DNA of 51,171 nucleotides, taken from the NCBI GenBank assembly GCA_964390945.1, contig CAYMIV010000006.1, positions 1 through 51,171 of the forward strand. Reading direction: 5' to 3'. The notes under the pieces are model-generated. The model saw only the letters and a program-made list of their open reading frames with translations. It had not been told where the DNA came from and made no database searches. Source of the stretch: Damh-18 sp964390945. Its GTDB lineage: Bacteria; Patescibacteriota; Minisyncoccia; Phycocordibacterales; UBA918. A program made the translations under genes and the position numbers. Positions 39,368-46,746 of this stretch are shown piece after piece; the stretch's first letter is position 1, and the number at the start of each line of letters is the position of its first letter.

Positions 39368-39403
39368 CAAAACACCCGTGACCGAAGCCACGGGTGTTTT
39401 GAT
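39366..39403. terminator. Bidirectional terminator between the pseudouridine synthase and csp
   Basis: CAAAACACCCGTG (39368-39380) pairs with CACGGGTGTTTTG (39389-39401), a 13-bp perfect stem with an A-tract before and T-tract within the right arm. It serves convergent genes. Confidence 0.85.
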
Positions 39404-39410
39404 ATTTGGT

Positions 39411-39611
39411 TTAGGCGAGCTTAACGTTCACCGCTGCAGGACCCTTATCTCCTTCCTCAACGTCGTATGACACGACATCACCCTCCTTGAGTGAATCGTA
39501 CATAACTCCCTCAGAGAGAGAACGTGCGTGGAAGAAAAGATCCTTGCCTCCCTCATCAGGAGTAATGAAACCAAATCCTCGGTCAGTAAGACGAGCGATT
39601 TTTCCCTTCAT
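39411..39611 (-). CDS. Cold-shock protein, CspA family
   Basis: This 66-residue OB-fold protein has RNP1 DRGFGFITPD and RNP2 DLFFHARSL, 'LKEGDVVSYDVEEGDKGPAAVNV'. It binds single-stranded RNA/DNA and melts secondary structure. Length is standard (65-70). The second position after RNP2 is ARSL rather than the usual HFS. Its leader is about 70 nt if the promoter at 39690-39717 is used, consistent with the long leaders of csp mRNAs. Confidence 0.95.
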   Translation of the reverse strand: MKGKIARLTDRGFGFITPDEGGKDLFFHARSLSEGVMYDSLKEGDVVSYDVEEGDKGPAAVNVKLA

Positions 39612-39689
39612 TCGATCTTCAATTACTTAAATAAATCAAAACTCTTGTGCTACTGATCCGACTACTTCAGGCCTCGTTTTGTTGTGACC

Positions 39690-39717
39690 ATACTACCATG
39701 TATTTAAATTTTGTCCA
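39690..39717 (-). promoter_or_regulatory. Candidate sigma-70-type promoter for csp
   Basis: The minus strand has TGGACA (39712-39717), a 16-nt spacer and TAGTAT (39690-39695). Transcription would start near 39683, giving a leader of about 72 nt. Confidence 0.4.
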
Positions 39718-39732
39718 TGTGTTTGGGGCAAG

Positions 39733-40596
39733 TCAGAGGGAGTCTTGAATTTGAGCCTGTAACTCCCGCGTGATTTGGTAGCGCTCAAAAAACCGTATTT
39801 TTTCAGCGCGAAGTCCTCTATGGTACGCGGGACGACCGATTGCGTACGCTGTAAACGATTCAACGGCATCCTCGAGAGGGCTCATCGCGGCATATTCGGT
39901 CACAAAATCGCTCTCGTGCGCACTATAATATCGGGCGACAATCTCATCTCGAAGTTCCGCAGTGGTGCCTTCCTCGACCCGCCGAGCATGACGAAGATCG
40001 GACTCATCCCAAAATTCATCTGAAAAGGAATTAAACATCGACTCGCTTATCGCGATATGCCCCATCTCGTGCACGAAGAGTTGGTTGAGTTCAGTCCACA
40101 TCTCATCGCTCGAAATATCAACGCCGTTTTTATTCACAGCAAGTATCCATCTGCCCGTTTTCGGATCAAGTTCCGCAAACGCGTCGTAATCCGCTGCAGG
40201 GCTTGAATAGATTCTAAATTCTTGTATGTGGCTCTTCACGAAAGAATTGCCGGCAAGACGAACGAATCCCTGCCACAGTTCCTCATCGGTTGACACAGGG
40301 CGAGATTCACCTATTGGAAAAAGTGTCGTCCCACGCACCGCATAGAGCGCGGTATACGGACCGTCATAAAATTGTGAAGCCATAAGTTCATTTACCGATG
40401 GTATTCGATTGTCTATCTGAATCTCATGAGCGAGTTGTTCTGCAAGTTGAGCCTTGAGGAGCGCAACGTGCCGCAAGAGCAGTTCAACGAGATTCGCGAG
40501 TGCGGCTCGGTATGTTTCATCGGTCGAAACTGCGAGTGTTCGCAGTGGGAACGCGCATACCGCGATAAGGAGCACGATGAGCAGTGACTTTTTCAT
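39733..40596 (-). CDS. Secreted HExxH zinc-metallopeptidase-like protein
   Basis: 287 residues from the ATG at 40596, MKKSLLIVLLIAVCAFPLRT, a clear signal peptide. After a helical region (about 28-60) comes a domain with NQLFVHEMGHIAISESMF (HEMGH at about 184-188), the zinc-binding and catalytic motif of gluzincins. A likely third ligand lies in 'DAVESFTAYAIGRPAYH', where Glu follows in an E-x3-A context. It probably cleaves peptides outside the membrane; the substrate is unknown. A reading from 40737 has 47 extra residues with no export logic and is rejected. CATACT lies 6 nt before the ATG. Confidence 0.75.
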   Translation of the reverse strand: MKKSLLIVLLIAVCAFPLRTLAVSTDETYRAALANLVELLLRHVALLKAQLAEQLAHEIQIDNRIPSVNELMASQFYDGPYTALYAVRGTTLFPIGESRPVSTDEELWQGFVRLAGNSFVKSHIQEFRIYSSPAADYDAFAELDPKTGRWILAVNKNGVDISSDEMWTELNQLFVHEMGHIAISESMFNSFSDEFWDESDLRHARRVEEGTTAELRDEIVARYYSAHESDFVTEYAAMSPLEDAVESFTAYAIGRPAYHRGLRAEKIRFFERYQITRELQAQIQDSL

Positions 40597-40641
40597 TGAT
40601 GCAGTATGCACCCGCGAATTCGAAGATGCAAAGCAGTATGC

Positions 40642-40669
40642 TTGACTTATTTGTTCTATGGTGTATAAT
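40642..40669 (+). promoter_or_regulatory. Near-consensus sigma-70-type promoter
   Basis: TTGACT (40642-40647), 16-nt spacer, TATAAT (40664-40669). Transcription would start near 40676, about 90 nt before the ATG at 40766. It is the best -35/-10 pair I see in the window. Confidence 0.65.
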
Positions 40670-40712
40670 GTTATTGTACATTTGCTCCTCGGGCGCTTTG
40701 TCAAAACTGGAA

Positions 40713-40754
40713 AAAACCGGCGATATCTCATTCCCATGAGATATCGCCGGTTTT
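40713..40754. promoter_or_regulatory. Perfect 18-bp hairpin in the leader of the 40766 gene
   Basis: AAAACCGGCGATATCTCA (40713-40730), loop TTCCCA, then the exact complement (40737-40754). It lies between the strong promoter and the start codon, ending 11 nt before the ATG. On the minus strand it is followed by T6 and would be a good terminator; on the plus strand the T-run is only the end of the stem. It may be an attenuator, a boundary against antisense transcription, or an RNA-stability hairpin. Confidence 0.6.
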
Positions 40755-40765
40755 AAGCATATTAT

Positions 40766-41155
40766 ATGAAAACTATTGCAATCACCTTATGTGCCGTATG
40801 TATGATATTTCCGCTCTGCGGTGATGTTTTTACCGTGTACGCAGATGACACTTATATTGTCGGGAGTGTGACGTCATACTCCGATTATCGATTCAACAAT
40901 GAAAACTGGTATACCATTCCCCATCCGAAGATAGCCGAGTTCACCGTTCGCGATGATGGGAGTGCATACGGACTTACGGAAAACGGCATTAGTTTTGTGC
41001 AATTCAATGTCCCAAACGATTTCGGAATACGAGTACAACGATTTGAGATTCAGGATCACTACCACTACGTCATTGAGGGTGAAATTGCGAACACTCTCGA
41101 AGAACTTTCCGCGCGTCTCGCTATCGCGTATCAAGCCTCCCTCGGAGGGGCATAA
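40766..41155 (+). CDS. Small secreted protein, unknown family
   Basis: This 129-residue protein has a signal peptide (1-26, cleavage near VYA|DD). The mature part has no catalytic motif; it contains 'YDD/TYIVGSVTSYSDYRF', 'IAEFTVRDDGSAYG', 'FEIQDHYHYVIEGE' and a helical C-terminus ELSARLAIAYQAS. It has its own promoter, a structured leader and a strong terminator, so it is tightly punctuated as a single gene. Function not recognised. Confidence 0.65.
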   Translation: MKTIAITLCAVCMIFPLCGDVFTVYADDTYIVGSVTSYSDYRFNNENWYTIPHPKIAEFTVRDDGSAYGLTENGISFVQFNVPNDFGIRVQRFEIQDHYHYVIEGEIANTLEELSARLAIAYQASLGGA

Positions 41156-41163
41156 AGCGTGCA

Positions 41164-41200
41164 CACAGAACCCCGCGACCTTCAGTCGCGGGGTTCTGTT
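41164..41200. terminator. Bidirectional terminator
   Basis: A 15-bp stem, 41165-41179 with 41185-41199 (core AACCCCGCGAC / GTCGCGGGGTT), loop CTTCA. It serves the plus-strand small secreted gene and the convergent peroxiredoxin. Confidence 0.85.
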
Positions 41201-41210
41201 GTGTTTCAAC

Positions 41211-41747
41211 TTACTGACTTCCCTTCAGATACGCGAGCATCGTATCGGCGTCAGAAACTTCAAATGGATCGTCTGGGCAGTTGTCGGTGAAACCGGCTTC
41301 CGAGAATACTTTTTTTATTTCCCCGTCCTCGACATACATCGAATAGCGCCATGAGCGCTCACCGAAACCGAGGTTATCTTTCTTCACGAGCATTCCCATT
41401 GCCCTCGTAAATTCTCCTGAACCGTCGGGAAGAAGTTTCACCTTGGTCACATTTTGGTGCTTGCCCCACTGAAACATGACGAACGCGTCGTTTACCGAAA
41501 GGCAGATGACCTCATCAATGCCGAGTGCTTTAAATTCATCATACTTTCCTTCATATCCGGGAAGTTGAAAGGAAGAGCATGTCGGCGTAAATGCTCCGGG
41601 AAGAGCGAAAAGGACTATTTTTTTTCCTTTAAAAATTTCATCGGTCGTAACGTCTTGCCAGCGATACGGATTCGGACCTTCGACGCTTTCATCGCGAACG
41701 CGGGTCTTGAAGATGACCTGCGGGACCTTTGTTGGTGTCTGTGACAT
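41211..41747 (-). CDS. Peroxiredoxin, Prx5-like (redoxin domain)
   Basis: This 178-residue protein has the peroxidatic cysteine in VLFALPGAFTPTCSSFQLPG, the Prx5/type-II signature, with the conserved Arg in FTRAMGMLV...RSWRYSMYVEDG. It reduces H2O2 and organic hydroperoxides. A second cysteine sits in GFTDNCPDDPF, a position used as resolving Cys in some plant and bacterial Prx5 proteins. Cytoplasmic, with no signal peptide. No fused glutaredoxin is present, so reduction depends on a separate thiol donor. Confidence 0.93.
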   Translation of the reverse strand: MSQTPTKVPQVIFKTRVRDESVEGPNPYRWQDVTTDEIFKGKKIVLFALPGAFTPTCSSFQLPGYEGKYDEFKALGIDEVICLSVNDAFVMFQWGKHQNVTKVKLLPDGSGEFTRAMGMLVKKDNLGFGERSWRYSMYVEDGEIKKVFSEAGFTDNCPDDPFEVSDADTMLAYLKGSQ

Positions 41748-41890
41748 ATACTTTGATATGTTACTTGTAATGTTCCAATACTGAATGGACCTCTATTCTA
41801 TCTCATTCCCTGATTCTCTCAAGATGCGCGCAACGCCTGTGGTCGATTATCCGTTACAGTGCATGTAGAGTATTAAAGAATTGTGATTCT

Positions 41891-42742
41891 ATGGAAGAAA
41901 TCGCCCTCGGTCTCGGACTTACCATACTGCTCCTCTCATTCACATTTGAGTGCGTGGATTCTTCACTCGGCATGGGATACGGCACGTCGCTCACACCGCT
42001 CCTCCTCGCACTCGGATTTGAGCCTGCCGACATCGTGCCCGCAATCCTCATATCAGAACTCGTAACCGGCATTCTCGCTTCAATCTTTCATCACAGACAA
42101 GGCAATGCGAATTTTCTTCCCGATGTATCAGGTCTTTACATGCCGGACGCTTTGAGAAAAATACACACCACCGATGGCCTTGCTAAGGCGTATGAACGGA
42201 CTCCGCGGGATCTGAAGGTGGGCATTCTGCTTTCAATAGCGAGCGCGGTGGGGGCTCTCATCTCCGCGTATGTTTCAGTGTCCCTTTCCGCTGATGCTGT
42301 GAGGATATACATCGGCACAATGGTTACCATAATCGGTATCGTTATTCTCCTCAAACGAAGTCATGAATATGTGTTCAGCTGGAAAAAGGTGTCATTCCTC
42401 GGCACCGTCGCCGCTTTCAATAAGGGAATCAGTGGCGGTGGATATGGACCGGTTGTAACGTCCGGGCAACTCCTTTCGGGAGTCAATCCAAAAAGCGCAA
42501 TCGCCATTACATCATTCGCGGAGTTTGTTGCATGCGCCGTCGGGGCGGCAACCTACTTTGCGCTCGGGAAACAAATTTTCACTCCAATAACGCTCTACCT
42601 GGTCGGTGGTGCCGTGTTATCTGCCCCGCTCTCTGCGTATGTCGTTTCAAAAATACGCACAAAAAACATGGCTGTGCTCGTCGGTGTCGTCACACTCATT
42701 CTTGGAATATATACCCTTTTGAGGGTGTTCAGTTTGATTTAA
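41891..42742 (+). CDS. TauE/SafE (TSUP) family membrane permease
   Basis: This 283-residue protein has seven to eight TM segments. The two repeated family motifs are visible: 'FECVDSSLGMGYGTSLTPLLLALGF' near the N-terminus and 'AAFNKGISGGGYGPVVTSGQLLSG' in the second half. TSUP proteins export or import sulfite, sulfonates or other organic anions. The substrate is not predictable. A loop of about 50 residues between TM2 and TM3 ('HHRQGNANFLPDVSGLYMPD') is longer than usual. Single gene, convergent with the SIMPL gene across a shared terminator. Confidence 0.88.
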   Translation: MEEIALGLGLTILLLSFTFECVDSSLGMGYGTSLTPLLLALGFEPADIVPAILISELVTGILASIFHHRQGNANFLPDVSGLYMPDALRKIHTTDGLAKAYERTPRDLKVGILLSIASAVGALISAYVSVSLSADAVRIYIGTMVTIIGIVILLKRSHEYVFSWKKVSFLGTVAAFNKGISGGGYGPVVTSGQLLSGVNPKSAIAITSFAEFVACAVGAATYFALGKQIFTPITLYLVGGAVLSAPLSAYVVSKIRTKNMAVLVGVVTLILGIYTLLRVFSLI

Positions 42743-42790
42743 TTCGTGTGAAATAACTTCACTACGACGATGTAAGTCCTGTGGAAACAA

Positions 42791-42827
42791 AAAAAACACC
42801 CGCACGCGGAGCGTGCGGGTGTTTTCG
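42791..42827. terminator. Bidirectional terminator
   Basis: A 15-bp perfect stem, 42793-42807 with 42811-42825 (AAAACACCCGCACGC and complement), loop GGA. It serves the TSUP gene and the convergent SIMPL gene. Confidence 0.9.
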
Positions 42828-42830
42828 TAC

Positions 42831-43574
42831 TTACTCGAGACCGAAAGTCGCTCGAACTGTCACCATAACTTCTTTGTGAACACTTTGTGTATCATACATG
42901 CCGTAATCGCTCACTTCGACACCCCCCTCCGGCAAAACCTGCACAACACCGCTCGATGCATTTCGAAGTGACCCAACCTTTCTTCCTGAATCTTGTGCAA
43001 TTGCATTTGCCCTATCGGTCGCATCTTTAATCGCTTCGGTGAGCAAGCGAACGCGAAGTTCGGGAAGTTTGGTGTACGTGAGTTCGAGCATTCCTGTTGA
43101 AACATTGTAACCCTGACCCGTGAACGGTTCGACATTGTTAGCAAGTGCAGAAAGTCTCTCGATGTCGCCACTTCGTACAATAATTGAGCGTGAAACGGTG
43201 TATCCGGTAAGTACCGGCTCCGTATATTGGGGGTAGGTGTAATTGGGGTACGAAGATCCTGTCGGGGTCTCATATTCCGTGAATCCTGCTTCGGTAAGAT
43301 ACTTCGTAATGTTCACAACTGCGGTATCAAGACGGTCAAATCCCGACTGTTGGTTGTCGACACCTGTTTTCGCCTCGAGACTGATGGTCCATCGTCCCAT
43401 GTCCGCCGTAACTGCTTCTTTTGCCGAACCGGTTACCTCGATGGTGTCATTCGAGAGTTTAATATCGGTAATCACCTTTCCGCTATAAAAAACGGAAATG
43501 AGAAGGCCGAGAACGAGAAGTGTCGCTGCAGCGACTCGCGGGACAGAATAGTCAAACAACTTGATGAGATTCAT
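42831..43574 (-). CDS. SIMPL-domain (DUF541) membrane-anchored protein
   Basis: This 247-residue protein has an N-terminal TM (about 14-32). A SIMPL/DUF541 domain follows (about 40-245), with 'TIEVTGSAKEAVTADMGRWTISLEAK', 'VSRSIIVRSGDIERLSALAN' and 'LTEAIKDATDRANAIAQDSG', then 'VMVTVRATFGLE' at the end. Members are periplasmic or extracytoplasmic (for example BP26 of Brucella, YggE), form oligomeric channels in one case, and are linked to oxidative stress. Function here is unassigned. Confidence 0.9.
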   Translation of the reverse strand: MNLIKLFDYSVPRVAAATLLVLGLLISVFYSGKVITDIKLSNDTIEVTGSAKEAVTADMGRWTISLEAKTGVDNQQSGFDRLDTAVVNITKYLTEAGFTEYETPTGSSYPNYTYPQYTEPVLTGYTVSRSIIVRSGDIERLSALANNVEPFTGQGYNVSTGMLELTYTKLPELRVRLLTEAIKDATDRANAIAQDSGRKVGSLRNASSGVVQVLPEGGVEVSDYGMYDTQSVHKEVMVTVRATFGLE

Positions 43575-43657
43575 GCTTTGAGTGATTTTTTAATGACTAA
43601 TAGTCTACAAAGTAACGTCAGTATATACTTCCCTTCCAACACTGCAATAATGCGACT

Positions 43658-43993
43658 CTAGTGATGCTCCTCAAGTTCTCGTTTCATTTTTTCATAAAAT
43701 TCATTCGGATTTCCATGAAAAAGTGCCCTGTTTTCTGACGCTTCCCTTGTATCGCGTTCAGGGTCATACGCTCCGTCATAGCCGTTTATTAGCACGCGAA
43801 ATTTTTTTGAATACGCGCCAATCCAATCGAGCACGCTCTCATTCGAGCTTAAATCGTGTCCCATGAGTTGCAGAATTTCGTGTTGCGCACGCAATACCTC
43901 TTCGAGCGTAAGTTCGGCCGCGTACCCACTATTTTCAGGTTTTCCCTCGGTGACAGGTGCCGACTCGTACTCACGCAAATTTTCACGTAACAT
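43658..43993 (-). CDS. Small acidic soluble protein, unknown family
   Basis: This 111-residue protein has no signal or TM. It is mostly helical and acidic ('LTLEEVLRAQHEILQLMGHDLSS', 'NPNEFYEKMKRELEEHH') with a central 'VLDWIGAYSKKFRVLINGYDG'. I do not recognise the family. It starts 4 bp after the stop of the methyltransferase gene, so the two are almost certainly co-transcribed and may act together. Confidence 0.6.
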   Translation of the reverse strand: MLRENLREYESAPVTEGKPENSGYAAELTLEEVLRAQHEILQLMGHDLSSNESVLDWIGAYSKKFRVLINGYDGAYDPERDTREASENRALFHGNPNEFYEKMKRELEEHH

Positions 43994-43997
43994 AAAA

Positions 43998-44774
43998 TTA
44001 ATTTAGATTTTTACATTCTATCATCAGAAAAAGCGGAAATTCCTTGCGCGCGGTATTTTCAGTTTTTGCTCGCGGACCCGCTTCGCTCGTACGATGTGAT
44101 ATCCACTCTTCAAGTCGAGTGATAGCAAATCCTGCACCGTGTAACGCCTTCATATAGTCCTGGAGCGAACGATGGAAGGAGTAGGTTACAGACTTCTTTG
44201 CCTTAATTCCAGGATGCATATCAATTGTTTCCTTCCGCGCCGAAAGATATGCATCAACTCGTCGGTACTGGGTTTTTGTTTTTTCATCGAATCCCCATGC
44301 GCTCGCCTTCGGGATACGAAATGCGGGATGATTGAGTACAAATACAAATTTTCCATCGCGCTTGAGTACTCGCGCAACACCCCCAAACACGGGCTCGATG
44401 CGTTCCATGTTTTGCAGTGTGAGAACCGCGAGTACGATATCGAACGAGTGCGACGCAGCCCAAGAGAGTTCCTCCGCCTTCGAGACTCGATATTCGACAC
44501 CGCCACCCTTCTCTTTCGCGAGTGTGATGAGTTCTGGCGAGATATCACACGCGGTGACATTGGCGCCTTTTTGCGCAAGTGAACGAGCAATAAATCCTTC
44601 TCCGCACCCGATTTCAAGTATGCTCTGCCCCTCGTGTGGAGCAACGATGCGCTCCACATTCGGCAAAATAACTTTTGCGTGGTGGGTATCATTCTCTTCG
44701 AGGTGGCTCGCATACCAATCCGCCTCCTTTCCCCAGGACGTAGTTTTTGTAGGTTTTTTAATCGGTTTATTCAT
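43998..44774 (-). CDS. Class I SAM-dependent methyltransferase
   Basis: This 258-residue protein has the Rossmann fold SAM motif I SILEIGCGEGFIARSLAQKG (about 51-70), motif II acidic residue in VTACDISPELI, and motif post-II DIVLAVLTLQNM. The order is of the Methyltransf_11/25 type used on small molecules. A C-terminal region (VTYSFHRSLQDYMKALHGAGF, SHRTSEAGPRAKTENTARKE) is typical of the group. Substrate unknown. TATGAT lies 7 nt before the ATG. Downstream is the 111-residue gene. Confidence 0.88.
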   Translation of the reverse strand: MNKPIKKPTKTTSWGKEADWYASHLEENDTHHAKVILPNVERIVAPHEGQSILEIGCGEGFIARSLAQKGANVTACDISPELITLAKEKGGGVEYRVSKAEELSWAASHSFDIVLAVLTLQNMERIEPVFGGVARVLKRDGKFVFVLNHPAFRIPKASAWGFDEKTKTQYRRVDAYLSARKETIDMHPGIKAKKSVTYSFHRSLQDYMKALHGAGFAITRLEEWISHRTSEAGPRAKTENTARKEFPLFLMIECKNLN

Positions 44775-44781
44775 TGTTCAC

Positions 44782-44787
44782 ATCATA
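44782..44787 (-). promoter_or_regulatory. -10 box TATGAT, 7 nt before the methyltransferase ATG
   Basis: The minus strand reads TATGAT-N7-ATG, immediately past the terminator of the upstream Rieske gene. Confidence 0.45.
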
Positions 44788-44803
44788 GATGAAAACTCGA
44801 CAA

Positions 44804-44830
44804 GAAAAAACCCCGTCGTGGGACGGGGTC
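44804..44830 (-). terminator. Intrinsic terminator after the Rieske gene
   Basis: On the minus strand ACCCCGTC pairs with GACGGGGT (44810-44817 with 44822-44829), followed by TTTTTTCTTG. Confidence 0.85.
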
Positions 44831-44844
44831 GGTAGCGTTTGCGG

Positions 44845-46065
44845 CTACTTGGAAAAATGCTGAAAATACCATTCACGCCAGTGTGGATCGCCTGCCTCGA
44901 GGACTTCGTGGTAGATGCGTTTGAAATCCGCACCGCCGAGACGGTGCGCATCCCAGAGCCGCATGCAGATTTCGTCGTCCTCGCGTGCACTCTGGCCGTA
45001 TGCACTCTTGAACTTTCGATACGCGTGCAGTCGATGTTCCTCGGGAATGGACTTGTGGACGTAGTACTCAACCAGGTTGAATTGATTCGGTTTGATTTCG
45101 TACTTCCATTCGCCGCTCTTCGCATCGTACGACGATTCGATTCGATGGAGTAGCCCACCATCACCACAATCAAGTGAGACGAGGTAGCTCACCGCAAGGA
45201 AGAGTCCGCCTTCATAGAGTTCAGGCATGAGGTACCCATTCCCGTAGATGGCAGCCCAAACCGCAAAGATGTCCTTATCTATCGGGCGCTCGACGTCAGG
45301 GATTACTTCCTGAAGCCATAGGTGGAGATCCGCCCAGCCGAACGCCTCGCGCGGGAGGTTCTCGGTACGCGCGAGCCATTCAGTGTGCTTTTTGATATCG
45401 CTTCGCGCGCGCACCTGTTGAATGTTGTGGCATACGCGATTACCCGTTATTTCAGGAATCTCCCACTCGTACGTCTCGCAGTCGGCAACGGCAGCGAACG
45501 TCCTCTTGTGGTAATGCGGCACGTGGTAGCCATCGAAATAGTTTACGTACATGAGGTCGCGTGGGTACGGGAGTGGGTCGACATCCTCACCCATGAACAC
45601 AAACTCTTCCGGTGCGAACGCTTTTTGCGGAAGCTTGAGCGTTTCTCCAAAAGTCGTGAGCGATGAGCAATTCAGCTCTTTCTGCGTAAATCCGAGCACA
45701 TACCCGTTCCACAGTCCGAATTCCGGAGCCGTAAGCGTGATATCTTTGCACTCTACAAACGACGGTGCTCCGATGAGTTCTCCGGACGGCTTATACCCCC
45801 ACTTGTGAATCGGGCATCGAATCTGTCCCGGGTTCTGAACACCCGGTTCGGTGAGGAGAAGGGCGCCGGCGTGCGCGCACTTGTTGCTGCGCACCGATAC
45901 GATACCTTCGGGCTTTCTGTGGACAATGTACTTCCTGTCATACGTGAGATATGTCTCTCCTGCGCTCAATGAGCACAGCGAACCGAAGTAGTCCCCGAAC
46001 GACTTTGCAGAACGAAAGCGATACCAGTCGGGTAAGTAGCCGAGGAGTGGCTTACTTTTAGGCAT
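44845..46065 (-). CDS. Rieske [2Fe-2S] non-heme iron oxygenase alpha-subunit-like protein
   Basis: 406 residues from the ATG at 46065. The N-terminal Rieske domain (about 12-125) binds [2Fe-2S] through C63-A-H65 and C84-P-I-H87. The C-terminal domain has the mononuclear iron site N175-x2-D178-x2-H181-x4-H186 (NYFDGYHVPHYHKRT); a third carboxylate ligand should lie further on. Such enzymes hydroxylate or demethylate aromatic, alkaloid or sterol substrates and need a reductase, which is not in this window. No ferredoxin or reductase gene is adjacent. Unlike most genes here it has a clear Shine-Dalgarno site (GAAAGGAG at 46071-46078). Both facts suggest acquisition from elsewhere, which is inference. 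A start at 46107 is rejected. Confidence 0.9.
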   Translation of the reverse strand: MPKSKPLLGYLPDWYRFRSAKSFGDYFGSLCSLSAGETYLTYDRKYIVHRKPEGIVSVRSNKCAHAGALLLTEPGVQNPGQIRCPIHKWGYKPSGELIGAPSFVECKDITLTAPEFGLWNGYVLGFTQKELNCSSLTTFGETLKLPQKAFAPEEFVFMGEDVDPLPYPRDLMYVNYFDGYHVPHYHKRTFAAVADCETYEWEIPEITGNRVCHNIQQVRARSDIKKHTEWLARTENLPREAFGWADLHLWLQEVIPDVERPIDKDIFAVWAAIYGNGYLMPELYEGGLFLAVSYLVSLDCGDGGLLHRIESSYDAKSGEWKYEIKPNQFNLVEYYVHKSIPEEHRLHAYRKFKSAYGQSAREDDEICMRLWDAHRLGGADFKRIYHEVLEAGDPHWREWYFQHFSK

Positions 46066-46070
46066 TTCTG

Positions 46071-46078
46071 CTCCTTTC
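46071..46078 (-). promoter_or_regulatory. Shine-Dalgarno site deciding the Rieske start
   Basis: The minus strand reads GAAAGGAG-N5-ATG. The 8-nt match to the anti-SD and its spacing pick the ATG at 46065 over the one at 46107. Confidence 0.75.
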
Positions 46079-46157
46079 AATAGTTGTGGAAGAACGAAAC
46101 GGACCACATCCTACCCCACCCTGTCAAAATGGGCAAGATACGTGGTGCGTTAGAAAA

Positions 46158-46658
46158 TCAAATGTTTGATTTCTTTTTTTGCAGGAACCACCAACCGTAA
46201 AGCGTGGCGAGGAAAAGAATATTTGGAATAAAAATCGATGGGTGTGACCACGGAATGCCATCGACATACATATCGTGAAAAATGGGCCATAGAAAGGGAG
46301 TTGGAAAAAAATCAGTTGAGTGCGTCGGAATATCGACAAGAATATGAAGTCCCCAGGCGAGCATCGGAATAAACGGCCTCTGCTTCAAGAGCCATACTGC
46401 GAAAAACACAGCCAAAAAAACGACGAGGCTGTGGGTAATATCGTAGAGTATGTGCACATACTGCGGTATTGCATGCATAGACGGAGGACCCGAAGACCAG
46501 TCGGGGCCGGATGCGAGACCGAGGAGTGTCATTCCGGTAAAAATGCCGAATGAAAGAAAATCGGGAGCAACACCAAAACCAAAGGATGTCCAAAATACTC
46601 GTTTTGATTTTCTACCGAAGGCGATTCCACCCCACAAACCGTGTGAAATGATATCCAT
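46158..46658 (-). CDS. Membrane metal-dependent-hydrolase-like protein (DUF457/YdjM-like)
   Basis: This 166-residue protein has four TM segments. Conserved His/Asp motifs at the helix ends, DIISHGLWGG (1-11), YDITHSLVVF (about 72-81), WGLHILVDIPTHS (about 102-114), match the DUF457/YdjM-type family once annotated as LexA-regulated inner-membrane proteins. A metal-dependent phospholipase/hydrolase activity is proposed for the wider family. Reaction unproven. TATCAT lies 9 nt before the ATG. Confidence 0.75.
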   Translation of the reverse strand: MDIISHGLWGGIAFGRKSKRVFWTSFGFGVAPDFLSFGIFTGMTLLGLASGPDWSSGPPSMHAIPQYVHILYDITHSLVVFLAVFFAVWLLKQRPFIPMLAWGLHILVDIPTHSTDFFPTPFLWPIFHDMYVDGIPWSHPSIFIPNILFLATLYGWWFLQKKKSNI

Positions 46659-46667
46659 ATTCGTACC

Positions 46668-46673
46668 ATGATA
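46668..46673 (-). promoter_or_regulatory. -10 box TATCAT, 9 nt before the DUF457-like ATG
   Basis: The minus strand reads TATCAT-N9-ATG; it is in the divergent gap with mltG. Confidence 0.4.
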
Positions 46674-46731
46674 CCAAATGCCCCGAATCTCAAAACGGAA
46701 CTATTCACTGCGCGAAATTCCTTGAGTGTGC

Positions 46732-46737
46732 GATAAT
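46732..46737 (+). promoter_or_regulatory. -10 box GATAAT, 9 nt before the mltG ATG
   Basis: The plus strand reads GATAAT-N9-ATG (ATG at 46747). This supports 46747 as the start in place of the GTG at 46726, which precedes the box. Confidence 0.45.
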
Positions 46738-46746
46738 CAAACCGTC

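Noticed and set aside
40597..40737. 47-residue N-terminal extension of the HExxH protein
   Set aside because: A perfect signal peptide starts at 40596 and the extension would run into the divergent promoter and hairpin.
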